A stretch of 64,000 nt of DNA, taken from contig NZ_AKWX02000023.1 of NCBI RefSeq assembly GCF_000306115.2, positions 1 to 64,000 of the forward strand, in the 5' to 3' direction. Position numbers and translations under genes: made by a program. This DNA comes from Leptospira wolffii serovar Khorat str. Khorat-H2. GTDB taxonomy: Bacteria > Spirochaetota > Leptospiria > Leptospirales > Leptospiraceae. Positions 17,623 to 26,793 of this stretch are shown here, piece by piece; position 1 is the first letter of the stretch; each line of letters starts with the position of its first letter. The notes below the pieces were generated by a model that saw only the letters and a program-made list of their open reading frames with translations, had not been told where the DNA came from and did no database searches.

Positions 17623-18091
17623 TTTCTTCCTCCCAGACTACGGATGCGTAACCGGGTCCGTGTACGCCCGCAAAAATTCTATAATGCACCGTCGACTCCT
17701 GCTCGGTTCCGTGTTGTAGAACCAACGAGTATTCTCCCCGGTCCGGATTCTTGATTTCCAGTTTGCACGGAGTCTGCAAAGTGATCGCTTCCTTGCAGGT
17801 TATATTCTGATCGAATAATATTCCTTTCCGGACCAATTTAACGCCTAGGTCGGGCTGGTCGGAGAGAACTTCCACAAGCAGGGAGACTCGATCCGCTTGC
17901 TTGATCCTGAATCGATACTCCCATTGTCCGGCGAACAACGTTCCGTCCACATTCGCCTGGAAGGTCAGATTCTCCGCTTTAGAGATCCTTTCGAAACGTA
18001 GAGGCTCGTATCCGGAGTCTCTAACGCATCCGAAGAATGTTCCTAAGGCAAGGGAGCCGATCAATGGAATGAAGAGAGTCGCTATTTTCAT
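17609..18091 (-). CDS. Lipoprotein of unknown function, in the LigB-like operon
   Basis: A 160-residue predicted lipoprotein (leader ending TFFGC, Cys22). The mature part looks like a single beta-sandwich: alternating polar and hydrophobic strands with a cysteine pair (TCKEA, PCKLEI). That is reminiscent of small carbohydrate- or ligand-binding or pre-peptidase C-terminal domains, but I do not recognise a family. Its ATG overlaps the TGA stop of the LigB-like gene (ATGA), so it is translated with it. Confidence 0.75.
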   Translation of the reverse strand: MKIATLFIPLIGSLALGTFFGCVRDSGYEPLRFERISKAENLTFQANVDGTLFAGQWEYRFRIKQADRVSLLVEVLSDQPDLGVKLVRKGILFDQNITCKEAITLQTPCKLEIKNPDRGEYSLVLQHGTEQESTVHYRIFAGVHGPGYASVVWEEEIARR

Positions 18092-21000
18092 TCGTTGGAC
18101 TGTCTATACACCCTCACAGGCGTATTATTCTTACCCACGCTCACGTAGAGATAATTCACTCCGTTCACGGGCACCGAGATCGCGGAGAATATCTGCTGCA
18201 CGTTGGAAGTATCCGTCAATCCGTTACCCGCGATCTGAGACCATGAATTGGAAGCCGATCCTGGATTGGTAACGTTCGTGCGATAGATTCGAATTCCTCC
18301 CGGATTATCGAATCCCACGTATAGATAGGATCCGTTTTTAGCGACCATAGTAATCGTTCGATTCGTAGAATCTCCGAAGTTGGTGATTCCGGTTCCGTCG
18401 TCTCCGACGACACTCCAATCTCCCGGGTCGCATTCGTTACCGTTACTCGTCAGAGTAGGATCGCATTTCCAAAGTTGGGCCCTTCTGTTCGTGTCAGTTC
18501 CGTCGGTACATCCCGCTACGGTTCCGGCGGAGGTTCTTAAGCCGTTTGCCTGAGTGCTTTGGACGCAGATCGTTCTGGTCACATAAAGTTTCTCGTTGAA
18601 TTCCGCGAATTGAGCGAAAGCGCGATCGGCAGGGATCAAATCGTAGAATTTGGAGAGTTCCAGAGAGAACCAGTTATTCGTAGGACTATTATGCCATTTG
18701 GAATTCGATCTAGGTCCGATCTCCGTCCAATCGGAACAAGAGTCCTTGCCGCTACAAGCGGTCGTCGGATTGGAGGACTCGGAACGTATGATGGATCCAT
18801 TATGCCCTATCGCATGTAAACCTCCGTTCGCCGCATAAAGCCGGTTCTTGAAGACGAAGGAAGAATCCACTCCGATATAATAGGCCCAGTTCGGGCTACT
18901 ATTCGTATTATTACTACCGCTGGAAGGCCCGCCGAAGTAAGGCATGTAATCGATGCGGATCCTTCTACCGTTGGTATTATCCGTTGCGTCGCAATTGGAA
19001 CCGGAAGTACAGTATCCTGTGGAACCTCCTCCACCTGAGTCGGAGGTATTAAAGGTGATATAACCGAAATCGGGTGCGTTCAAACCTCCACCACTGCTAT
19101 TGCTCGGTTTTGCAAATCCCGGGAAGACGCGATTATTCATAACGCTGATGGACGACGTTCCCGCAGTTACTGTTCCAGTGATCGTTCCCATATCTATGTA
19201 TTTATAGTTCAGGTTAGTGGAAGTATCGTTCGAGTAATAGATATAATCGAAGAGATAGTTTCCGGAACCGTCGGGGGTCGTTCTCGCCGCTGCGATAAAT
19301 ATATACGGACTTCCGTTTAGGGATCCTGTGGTAAAGATTCCTCTTCCGTTTTCGTTATCGGGTCCGCAACCGCTCGCCAAAGTCGCGTTGTTTTGGGTAC
19401 AGCCCGAGTGGCCAAGAGTCACGTAAGGCGGAACTGCGATGCTATTCTCGCGAGTGATCGCGGTATTGGAACTGACATTGGTGGAATCGCTTGCCTGAGC
19501 TGTAGTATCCTTAGCGAAGGAGAATTGTACCGATTCCGGGCTCGATCCGTCATAAGCGAATCTAAGCGCTCCGTTTCCTGCATTATTAGGTCCAGTATAG
19601 ATTTTACTATTGAAGTCCGCCAAATATCCGAATGTGGATCCGTTCGGATCGATGGAGATCGGACCGTCCTCGAATTTTGTCGGAGTAGTTCCGCAGCCTA
19701 AGAAGACTCCTCGGTCTCTAGGAGAAGATTGGACATTTTCGGAATCTCCAGAATCGCGGATGGATCCCCAGGAGGAATTATCGAAATTGTCCCCGTCCAC
19801 GTTATTTGCAGCTATAATTGTATACTGAGCTCCAGTTTGCAGAATGCTATGGGTTACGCAAACTTTAGCCGAATCCGCGGACGCTCCTCCGCATATGGTT
19901 CCGTCCAGAATTTTAGCCGAGCTGACGTTTCCTAAGTCGGTAGTTCCCGTTAAGGAGTATCTTTTTGCACATTCTGCGGTACTGCTACATTCTGCGGATC
20001 CCGCCACATTGTTTCCGGATTTGATCGGTTTGGAGAAGTTTATAATGATCGTACTCGTGCTCGCGCAGGATGCGGAGCTAACCTTCAACTGTTCTTGTCC
20101 GACGAAGTCTCCGTAGTTTGCACATCCTAACGCGTTCGGAACGGCGGAAAGATCCTGGATCCCGGATTTATTCACGATCACAGTGTAGCCCGTACCGGAA
20201 GTTTGGGAAGAGGCCAAAGTAAGAGTATAAATCGCACCGCTTCCACTTACTGATGAAACCGCAATTTCGGACGGAGAAGAGAAGTTGCTGTTATCGGAAC
20301 AGACTCCCGTTACGGAAGCTGTCTTAGCCAGCTTGTAATTTGCGGCTGTGGTAGCTCCCGAGGTCGCTACGGATTCGGAGAATGTAACTCTTACCGTAGT
20401 AGGGCTCAAGGATACTACACTGGACACTGTAGGAGGAGTAGTATCCAGATAGACTACGGTAAGTTGGGTATTACCGCTCACGGATCCGCTGGTAGCGGTG
20501 ATCGTTACGGTTCCTGCGGATACTCCCGTGGCTCTTCCTTCCGTCCCGGAAGCGTTGCTGATCGTAGAGTAGCTCGTATTAGAAGAAGTCCAAGTAACGC
20601 TCGTAGTCAGATTCTGAGTGCTTCCGTCGGAATACGTGCCTGTAGCCGTATAATCCTTAGTTTGGGTGGTGTAAACCGTCGTATTGGTAGGTGCCACCGA
20701 AATCGACGCGAGTACCGCCGCGGTTACCGTGAAATTAGTAGAGTTGGAAACGGAACCTAAGGTGGCGGAAATCGTGCTCGTTCCCGTCGAGACCGCAGTG
20801 GCCAAACCTTGGTTGCCCGTCGCGTTACTGATCGTAGAAGACGCGGTATTTGAGGAAGCCCAGGTAACTTGGGCGGTGATATCCAAAGTAGTCGAATCCG
20901 AATATACTCCGTTTGCGGTAAATTGGGTGGTATAACCTTTCGCTAAGCTGGAATTCACCGGAGTGATCGAGATGCTTTCCAATACTGCCGCCGTTATCGT

Positions 21001-23886
21001 AACGGAAGTGTCCGTGCTAGTGATCGAATTGTAGGTAGCGGAAATTTGTGTGCTACCTTCTTGGAGAGCGGTTAGTTTACCGTTGGTTCCGGAGGCGTTA
21101 CTGATCGTGGCCTTGGTTTGATCGAAGGAACTCCAAGTAACGGTAGTGGTAAGGTCCTGAGTGCTACTATCCGTATAATGTCCGGTTGCCGTAAAGTTTT
21201 GGGTTCTACCTTTAGCTATACTTAAGGTAGGAGAAGGTGCAATCGTGATACTGCTTAACGCCGCAGCGGTAATCGTCAAGGTGCTTGCAGGAGAGGTGAC
21301 GCTACCTAGCTTAGCGGTGACATTCGTGGTTCCGGTCTGTAGAGTGGTTGCTACCCCGTTGGTTCCCGAAGCGTTACTGATCGTGGCCTTAGCGGTATCG
21401 GAAGAATACCAAGTCACCGAAGTCGTCAAGTCCTGAGTGGAACCGTCGGTATAAGTTCCGGTAGCCGTAAAATTCTTGGTTAATCCTTTAGCAACGCTCG
21501 GATTCGTGGGATCCACTTGGATAGAAACCAAAGTAGGAGAAGTTACCGTTAAGTCGGAATACCCACTTACGGAACCTAAGGTTGCAGTGATACGGGACGT
21601 ACCTAAACTTCCGTTATTGGGAGAATTCAATTGCTTCTTAGGCGCTACGGTGAGATTTCCCAACTGAACGATCGAAGTCTGGGAACTCGTCCATACGACT
21701 TGGTCGCTGATATTTTGTGTGGTCGAATCCGAGAAAGTACCTCTGGCTTCCGCGAGAGTGGACGTTCCCTTAGCTATGGAAGAATTATCCAAATAAACCT
21801 CGATGGAATCCAGAACGGCGGCCGTAACCGTAAATGTGATCGAACCGGATATGGAACCCGAAGTGGCGGTAACGGTAGAAGTTCCTACAGATAGACCCGT
21901 AGCCTTTCCTTCGGTACCGGAGGAGTTACTTATTCCCGCGACCGACGTATCCGAGCTGGACCAGGAAGCGATCGAGGTCAAATTTGCCGTACTAGAGTCG
22001 GAATAGGTTCCGGTTGCGGTTAAGTTTTGGCTTCTTCCTTTTGCAATGCTCGGGTTGGAAGGAGTGATTGTAATGGATTGCAGGACTGCCGCAGTCACTG
22101 TCAGAGTCGACGCGGGAGAAGTCACTGAACCCAGAGTTGCGGTAATATTAGAAGTTCCTAATGCATTTCCGGTTGCCCTACCTTCCGTTCCGGAAGCGTT
22201 GCTGATCGTTGCCTTACTCGTATCCGAGGAAGTCCAGGTGACTGAGGTAGTAAGATTCTGAGTGGTCGCGTCGGTATAAGTCCCCGTAGCGGTGAAATCC
22301 TTGGTCAGCCCTTTGGCTACGCTCGGGTTCGTAGGAGTCATCGCGATGGAAACAAGTTTTGCAGCGGTTACCGTGATATCCACATAACCTGTGATTCCTC
22401 CCGTGCCTTCGGCGGTGATTCTTGCCGTGGTGATATTGCCGTTATTCGGAGAAAGTATCTCTCTTTTAGGCACTCCGTTCAAGGATCCAATTTGCAGAGT
22501 GGAGGAACTGGAAGTGGTCCAGTTGACGGAGGAACTGATATTTTGGGAAGTTCCGTCCGAATAAATCCCGGTCGCGAGAACGAGTGTGGAAGTTCCTCTG
22601 GCAATGGAAGTATCGTCCGCAGTCACTTGGATGGAATCCAAAACGGCGCTAGTTACTTTGAAGGAAACTGTCGCATTGATCCCTCCGATTCCAGCGGTAA
22701 CGTTCGCGGTTCCTACATTGAGTCCTGTGGCTCTACCTTCCAGTCCGGTTCCGTTGTCTATAGTAACGGTACTTGTGTCGGCGCTGGACCAAGTCACCTG
22801 ATCGGTAATCGTCTCGTTATGACCGTCGGAGAAAAGCCCGGTTGCGGTCAGGTTCAACGTCCTTCCTTTCGGAGTTTCCGGGGCGGAAGGACTGATGGAA
22901 ATGCTTTCCAGAACGGCGTCGGTGACGGTGAGACCGGTGCTATCGCTGATGGATCCGGAAGTAGCGGTAATAGTAGTCGTTCCTTCCGCTTCTGTGGATA
23001 GAAATCCGTTGGTTCCGGAAGTGTTTCCGATTGTCGCAACGGAAGTATCGGAAGAACTCCAAGTTACGGAAGTCGTAATATTCTGAGTGGAGCTATCGGA
23101 ATAAGTGCCAGTGGCGGTGTACTGTTGCGTCTTGCCTAAGGGTAAGGATAAATTCGTAGGAGTAACCGAGATGGAAACTAGAGTAGCCGAACTAACCGTA
23201 AGGTTTAAATCGGATGCGGACATTCCATGATACGATGCTTGTATCGTGGTGGTTCCCACATTTACCGCGGTTACCAATCCGTCTGAATCGATGGTAGCTA
23301 CCGAGTTACTTCCCGTTTTCCAAACGACTCCTGGATCGCTCGTGAGGTCTTGGTTGGTGGAATCCGCAAAATTACCCGTGAGCGTGCATTGTCTAGTATT
23401 ACCTTTCGGGAGATTGGTTCCTTGGTTCGTACAAGTGATGGTAAGACCGGAAAGAGGCGCGGACGTTACTCCCAAAGACATTTGAGCCGTCTTGCCTTGG
23501 TAGGAGATGCTTACGTCGGCCGAACCCACGTTTTTTCCCTTTGCATGTCCGTTCGAAGACATTTCTATAATATTCGAATCGCTGGAACTCCAACTTGCGT
23601 CCGCGGTGATATCCTTATTCGTATTATCGGAATAAACCGCAGTCGCAGAAAGCGACATGGTCGTAGTCTTAGCGAAGCTGGAATTGGGAGAGGAGATTTC
23701 TACACGATTCAATTCCGCAGGAGATCCGGAACCTGGGAGAAAGAAGAGACCGCCTCCTCCTTTTTTTCCGGCCGCCAATCCAACCGCTCCGGTGAGCGCA
23801 GGCCAAGCCACGCAGCCTTGAAAAAATAGGAAAAAAGCCGCAATAAGTGCGTAAAGTTTTTGGGTGGCGTTGATTCGTACTGGCAT
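18088..23886 (-). CDS. ligB: LigB-like lipoprotein adhesin with twelve Big_2 domains
   Basis: The 1932-residue protein starts with a lipoprotein leader (FLFFQGC, Cys25) followed by a WPALTG / GLAAGKKGG stretch that closely resembles my memory of the LigB N-terminus of pathogenic leptospires. Twelve bacterial Ig-like (Big_2) repeats of about 90 residues follow (about 55-1150). Each opens like LxSIxVTPxNxSxAKG and closes with GSVSxxxxLTVTxA. A further Ig-like domain (DTTPPTVSSVV, about 1150-1250) and a roughly 650-residue non-repeat region rich in Ser, Gly and Asn form the C-terminus. Twelve repeats plus a large unique C-terminus is the LigB layout. LigB is a surface protein binding fibronectin, other matrix proteins and complement regulators. 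It is the first gene of a four-gene operon. Repeats 5 and 8 carry a longer NNG insert. The C-terminal region may not be homologous to that of classical LigB. Confidence 0.85.
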   Translation of the reverse strand: MPVRINATQKLYALIAAFFLFFQGCVAWPALTGAVGLAAGKKGGGGLFFLPGSGSPAELNRVEISSPNSSFAKTTTMSLSATAVYSDNTNKDITADASWSSSDSNIIEMSSNGHAKGKNVGSADVSISYQGKTAQMSLGVTSAPLSGLTITCTNQGTNLPKGNTRQCTLTGNFADSTNQDLTSDPGVVWKTGSNSVATIDSDGLVTAVNVGTTTIQASYHGMSASDLNLTVSSATLVSISVTPTNLSLPLGKTQQYTATGTYSDSSTQNITTSVTWSSSDTSVATIGNTSGTNGFLSTEAEGTTTITATSGSISDSTGLTVTDAVLESISISPSAPETPKGRTLNLTATGLFSDGHNETITDQVTWSSADTSTVTIDNGTGLEGRATGLNVGTANVTAGIGGINATVSFKVTSAVLDSIQVTADDTSIARGTSTLVLATGIYSDGTSQNISSSVNWTTSSSSTLQIGSLNGVPKREILSPNNGNITTARITAEGTGGITGYVDITVTAAKLVSIAMTPTNPSVAKGLTKDFTATGTYTDATTQNLTTSVTWTSSDTSKATISNASGTEGRATGNALGTSNITATLGSVTSPASTLTVTAAVLQSITITPSNPSIAKGRSQNLTATGTYSDSSTANLTSIASWSSSDTSVAGISNSSGTEGKATGLSVGTSTVTATSGSISGSITFTVTAAVLDSIEVYLDNSSIAKGTSTLAEARGTFSDSTTQNISDQVVWTSSQTSIVQLGNLTVAPKKQLNSPNNGSLGTSRITATLGSVSGYSDLTVTSPTLVSIQVDPTNPSVAKGLTKNFTATGTYTDGSTQDLTTSVTWYSSDTAKATISNASGTNGVATTLQTGTTNVTAKLGSVTSPASTLTITAAALSSITIAPSPTLSIAKGRTQNFTATGHYTDSSTQDLTTTVTWSSFDQTKATISNASGTNGKLTALQEGSTQISATYNSITSTDTSVTITAAVLESISITPVNSSLAKGYTTQFTANGVYSDSTTLDITAQVTWASSNTASSTISNATGNQGLATAVSTGTSTISATLGSVSNSTNFTVTAAVLASISVAPTNTTVYTTQTKDYTATGTYSDGSTQNLTTSVTWTSSNTSYSTISNASGTEGRATGVSAGTVTITATSGSVSGNTQLTVVYLDTTPPTVSSVVSLSPTTVRVTFSESVATSGATTAANYKLAKTASVTGVCSDNSNFSSPSEIAVSSVSGSGAIYTLTLASSQTSGTGYTVIVNKSGIQDLSAVPNALGCANYGDFVGQEQLKVSSASCASTSTIIINFSKPIKSGNNVAGSAECSSTAECAKRYSLTGTTDLGNVSSAKILDGTICGGASADSAKVCVTHSILQTGAQYTIIAANNVDGDNFDNSSWGSIRDSGDSENVQSSPRDRGVFLGCGTTPTKFEDGPISIDPNGSTFGYLADFNSKIYTGPNNAGNGALRFAYDGSSPESVQFSFAKDTTAQASDSTNVSSNTAITRENSIAVPPYVTLGHSGCTQNNATLASGCGPDNENGRGIFTTGSLNGSPYIFIAAARTTPDGSGNYLFDYIYYSNDTSTNLNYKYIDMGTITGTVTAGTSSISVMNNRVFPGFAKPSNSSGGGLNAPDFGYITFNTSDSGGGGSTGYCTSGSNCDATDNTNGRRIRIDYMPYFGGPSSGSNNTNSSPNWAYYIGVDSSFVFKNRLYAANGGLHAIGHNGSIIRSESSNPTTACSGKDSCSDWTEIGPRSNSKWHNSPTNNWFSLELSKFYDLIPADRAFAQFAEFNEKLYVTRTICVQSTQANGLRTSAGTVAGCTDGTDTNRRAQLWKCDPTLTSNGNECDPGDWSVVGDDGTGITNFGDSTNRTITMVAKNGSYLYVGFDNPGGIRIYRTNVTNPGSASNSWSQIAGNGLTDTSNVQQIFSAISVPVNGVNYLYVSVGKNNTPVRVYRQSNE

Positions 23887-24289
23887 CTGCTTCTCTTTGT
23901 TACGTTTTAAAGCGTAACCGGTAAATATTCTATCGACCTAAACCAAGAGACGATATAATCCTACGGACTATTTCACGGAAAAATAAATATAAGGGATTAC
24001 TTGAGTAAGTAAACGATTACTTCGGGCTACGAACGAGAGCCGAAGACCGGAAAGGAATGGAAGTTGTTCCAATTTTCTTTTTTTCATCCCTTGAGTGGGG
24101 GAATGGGAAACAAGAACGTTATGCGTTCTTGTTTGGAAAAATATTCCGAATGCAAAGATGGCAAATTGCCACAAATTAATGGAAAATAACGTGCTCTAAC
24201 TTGTATGTGTACGCTTACACACTTCCGTTATTCGGGACGTATGTCTCTTAAAGATCGGGATTTTCTCCTCTGGAAACGTCCGGATTCGC
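23887..24289. promoter_or_regulatory. Upstream region of the LigB-like operon, with inverted repeats
   Basis: This 403-base gap holds no gene I believe. Reading toward the ligB-like start it contains three structures. TGTGTA-CGCT-TACACA is a perfect two-fold repeat at 24206-24221. An 11-base-pair stem, AAACAAGAACG with CGTTCTTGTTT, lies at 24108-24134. A 6-base-pair stem, GTTACG/CGTAAC, lies at 23899-23918, immediately before the GAGAAG ribosome binding site (23889-23894). The first could be a repressor operator and the last could influence translation. No T tail follows the 11-pair stem on the minus strand. Confidence 0.45.
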
Positions 24290-25789
24290 TTACTCCAACT
24301 GGAGGATCCAGTCTTTATGAGAAAAATCGTCTTTCACCTTCATTAGGTCCCGGTTCGGATCGATGAGAATGCTGCTTTTCTTTCCGTTCAAGGAAACCCG
24401 AACTTCCGCATAAACCGCGATTTCGTCCCCGGTTTTCTTCTTTTCCTTATTTCCTAGAAAATGGGCGAACTGAAGGATCAGATCCGGCTGTGTACTCATC
24501 ATCGTTTTTTGCAATTCGGTAAGATAATTCTCCGGTAGGACGAATTGAGTCTCTCCCGTCCTCAGATTAACCACTCGAAAGGATGCGATTCCGTTTTTTT
24601 GGATCAACATGATATGCCAGGCAAATCTGTATCCCTGTTCCGTCCAGAGATGGTTGCCCGGATAAAAAAAATGGCGTAAGGGAAAGAGAATATGAAATAG
24701 TACGTAAGCTCCCCAAAGCCAGAAGCCTAACCCGGGTCCGATTTTGGTCCGGAAATTTCCGATTCTATCTTCGAGTTTTCTCCCCCATTCATTCGGTTTT
24801 TCTAATATTTTTAGAATTCTTAGAAAAATCCCAGCCGTATCGAATCTAAGTTGTACGGGCAGCTTGGTCCAAGCGGAATGAATCAAGTTCCGAATTTCCC
24901 CGTAAGGAAAGATTCCCCTTTTTTTGAGAAAGCGTCTGGCATTGAGGGGCCAATTCGGCGAGAAGAATAGCAGTGCGGAAAAAGACATGACCCATGGAAA
25001 AATTCCGATCGGAAACAATCTCCACGTCATCGCATGGAATATGAGAACGAATCCGTAGGCCCAGGGTCTCAATTTGGACTTGAGAAGGCAGAAAGGAACC
25101 AGCAGATCGAAGACGATTCCTCCGTAACTGAATATATACCCTGCAATCGGATAGGAGAAGAAGCTTCCGATCAAAGGAAAATCGGTGCTCCTTACCAGCC
25201 ATATCCTGAGAGGTTGCGCGTCTAGGATCCAATCCGGGACTAACTTCGCGATGCCTCCGAAAAAATACACGCATCCGATTTGAAATCTAAGAAGATACAG
25301 ATTCCAATTCGGAACCCTAGGAATCGACCATCTTCCCTTCCGATAGGTCGCAAGAAAGTGAGCGACGGAAAAGCAGGAGTTCGCTTCCGTCCAGAGTAGG
25401 ATCCATAGGAGTAAAGCGATCAGATAGTAATGGTTCAGATAAGTGGAAACGTCCAAGAGATTAAAATAAACGAATCCGATCAGATAAATTAGGACGCTGG
25501 TTCGAAACAACACTCCCAGGCAGATTCCTAATGCCGCTATGCAGAGTATTATAAAAATAGGATACAATATCCAGCCTGGAAAAACTGGAACCCAGGAGAA
25601 TCCGAAATACTTGAAGTGAAATTCGGGCTCGAGAAAATACTTGGCGACCCAACCGTGGTAAAGATAACGCAGAACTAAAGCGAATAGTAGGATTCCGAAT
25701 CCGAATCGAAAGGCGCCGAGAGACCACGCAGGGGAAGTTTTGTGGAGCCCGAATCGTAACCTATCGAGGAGATTAGGGGTGGAACCCAT
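24290..25789 (-). CDS. Vitamin K-dependent gamma-carboxylase-like HTTM protein
   Basis: A 499-residue polytopic membrane protein with about 6-8 membrane segments (25-300) and a soluble C-terminal part (about 370-499). The HTTM core matches vertebrate gamma-glutamyl carboxylase: GIAKLVPDW (Lys182 lines up with the catalytic Lys218 of the human enzyme), then FHAMTWRLFPIGIFPWVM and LLFFSPNWP. The human enzyme uses reduced vitamin K and CO2 to carboxylate glutamate. A leptospiral homologue has been reported as horizontally acquired and to have epoxidase activity without normal carboxylation. The substrate here is unknown. The gene starts 15 bases after the dprA stop and lies directly upstream of the LigB-like operon. 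Confidence 0.85.
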   Translation of the reverse strand: MGSTPNLLDRLRFGLHKTSPAWSLGAFRFGFGILLFALVLRYLYHGWVAKYFLEPEFHFKYFGFSWVPVFPGWILYPIFIILCIAALGICLGVLFRTSVLIYLIGFVYFNLLDVSTYLNHYYLIALLLWILLWTEANSCFSVAHFLATYRKGRWSIPRVPNWNLYLLRFQIGCVYFFGGIAKLVPDWILDAQPLRIWLVRSTDFPLIGSFFSYPIAGYIFSYGGIVFDLLVPFCLLKSKLRPWAYGFVLIFHAMTWRLFPIGIFPWVMSFSALLFFSPNWPLNARRFLKKRGIFPYGEIRNLIHSAWTKLPVQLRFDTAGIFLRILKILEKPNEWGRKLEDRIGNFRTKIGPGLGFWLWGAYVLFHILFPLRHFFYPGNHLWTEQGYRFAWHIMLIQKNGIASFRVVNLRTGETQFVLPENYLTELQKTMMSTQPDLILQFAHFLGNKEKKKTGDEIAVYAEVRVSLNGKKSSILIDPNRDLMKVKDDFSHKDWILQLE

Positions 25790-25804
25790 TCTTAACCGAC
25801 CTTA

Positions 25805-26758
25805 TTATGTATTGGATTGGATAAAACCGCTTCCTAATTCGGTCCAATTACCATTTAAGGTTTGTTTTCCGATTAGAGCAAGCATTCCGGGAAGTTCCTC
25901 GAAATTATCGGGCAGAATTTCGCTCGTACGAAACACATTGATATTTCCCGTATCTTCTTGTAGAGAAACTTCGATCGCTCCTTCCGATATCAATCTTCTT
26001 CCGCCTTCGTTTTGCAACTGGTATGGATGATTAAAAACATAAATTTCCCTATTCTGCGAAAGCGCATTCGAAGCGGATGATAAGGCTCCACTTTTGGAAG
26101 GCGCTTCCATTAAAAGAAGTGCGGAAGCGATTCCCGTTATGATCCTATTTCTTTTGGGAAAAGCGTATTTTCCGACTCTGAATCCGGGAGGATATTCCGT
26201 TACGATAGCGCAGTTCGGAGAATTCTTCAATTCGGAATATATATTACGATTTTCGAAAGGGTATTCTTTCTCGGGACCGGTTCCCATCACGCCTAGTACG
26301 GGTAGTCCTTTCTCAAGGCCTAGGCTCATGCAGGCCGCATCCACTCCTAATGCGAGCCCGGAGATTATTCCTTCCATTTGCAAGGAGGATAGGAAATCGG
26401 GTACTTGACCGCAATAGGCAAGAGTGACGGGAGAGACTTTTCTAGTTCCTACTACCGCTAAGAATTTTCGATTCAGTGCGGAAACGTCTCCGAAGCAGAA
26501 TAAATTGGGAGGAGGGTCGTAAATTTCGCGCAATAGTTCCGGGTAGTTCGGATCGAAGTAACTCAGTACGCAGGCTCCGAGCCTCTTAAGATCTCCGATA
26601 TAAGAGGAAGTTTCTATTCTTATCTTTTCCCGGATTTCTTTAGGGAGAAGGGATTCGACTGCTTTTACGGCTTCTTTTTCGTCAGAGGAGGATGATAGGA
26701 TTCTTCCCTTGGCTAAAATCGAGAGCAGGGACGGAGAGCTTAGGGATAGAAAATCCAT
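25805..26758 (-). CDS. dprA: DNA-processing protein DprA/Smf
   Basis: The 317-residue protein carries the DprA Rossmann-like domain: LAVVGTRKVS, SGLALGVDAA, VMGTGPEKEYPFENR and FPKRNRIITGIASALLLMEA. DprA binds incoming single-stranded DNA and loads RecA during transformation. Its length is at the short end of the family, with an abbreviated C-terminal winged-helix region. It lies between a TPR lipoprotein and the gamma-carboxylase homologue on the same strand with small gaps, so the three may be co-transcribed. Confidence 0.88.
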   Translation of the reverse strand: MDFLSLSSPSLLSILAKGRILSSSSDEKEAVKAVESLLPKEIREKIRIETSSYIGDLKRLGACVLSYFDPNYPELLREIYDPPPNLFCFGDVSALNRKFLAVVGTRKVSPVTLAYCGQVPDFLSSLQMEGIISGLALGVDAACMSLGLEKGLPVLGVMGTGPEKEYPFENRNIYSELKNSPNCAIVTEYPPGFRVGKYAFPKRNRIITGIASALLLMEAPSKSGALSSASNALSQNREIYVFNHPYQLQNEGGRRLISEGAIEVSLQEDTGNINVFRTSEILPDNFEELPGMLALIGKQTLNGNWTELGSGFIQSNT

Positions 26759-26793
26759 TTTTCACCTTCCTGTTCCTCGGAACTTGGGCGTTT

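Noticed and set aside
20400..23700. Tandem DNA repeats in the LigB-like gene considered as a satellite or mobile element
   Set aside because: The frame is open throughout and the repeats translate to Ig-like domains.
18559..23829. Plus-strand frames inside the LigB-like gene, some showing repeated VEVPV-like segments
   Set aside because: They mirror the Big_2 repeats on the other strand; the apparent repeats are a shadow of the real array.
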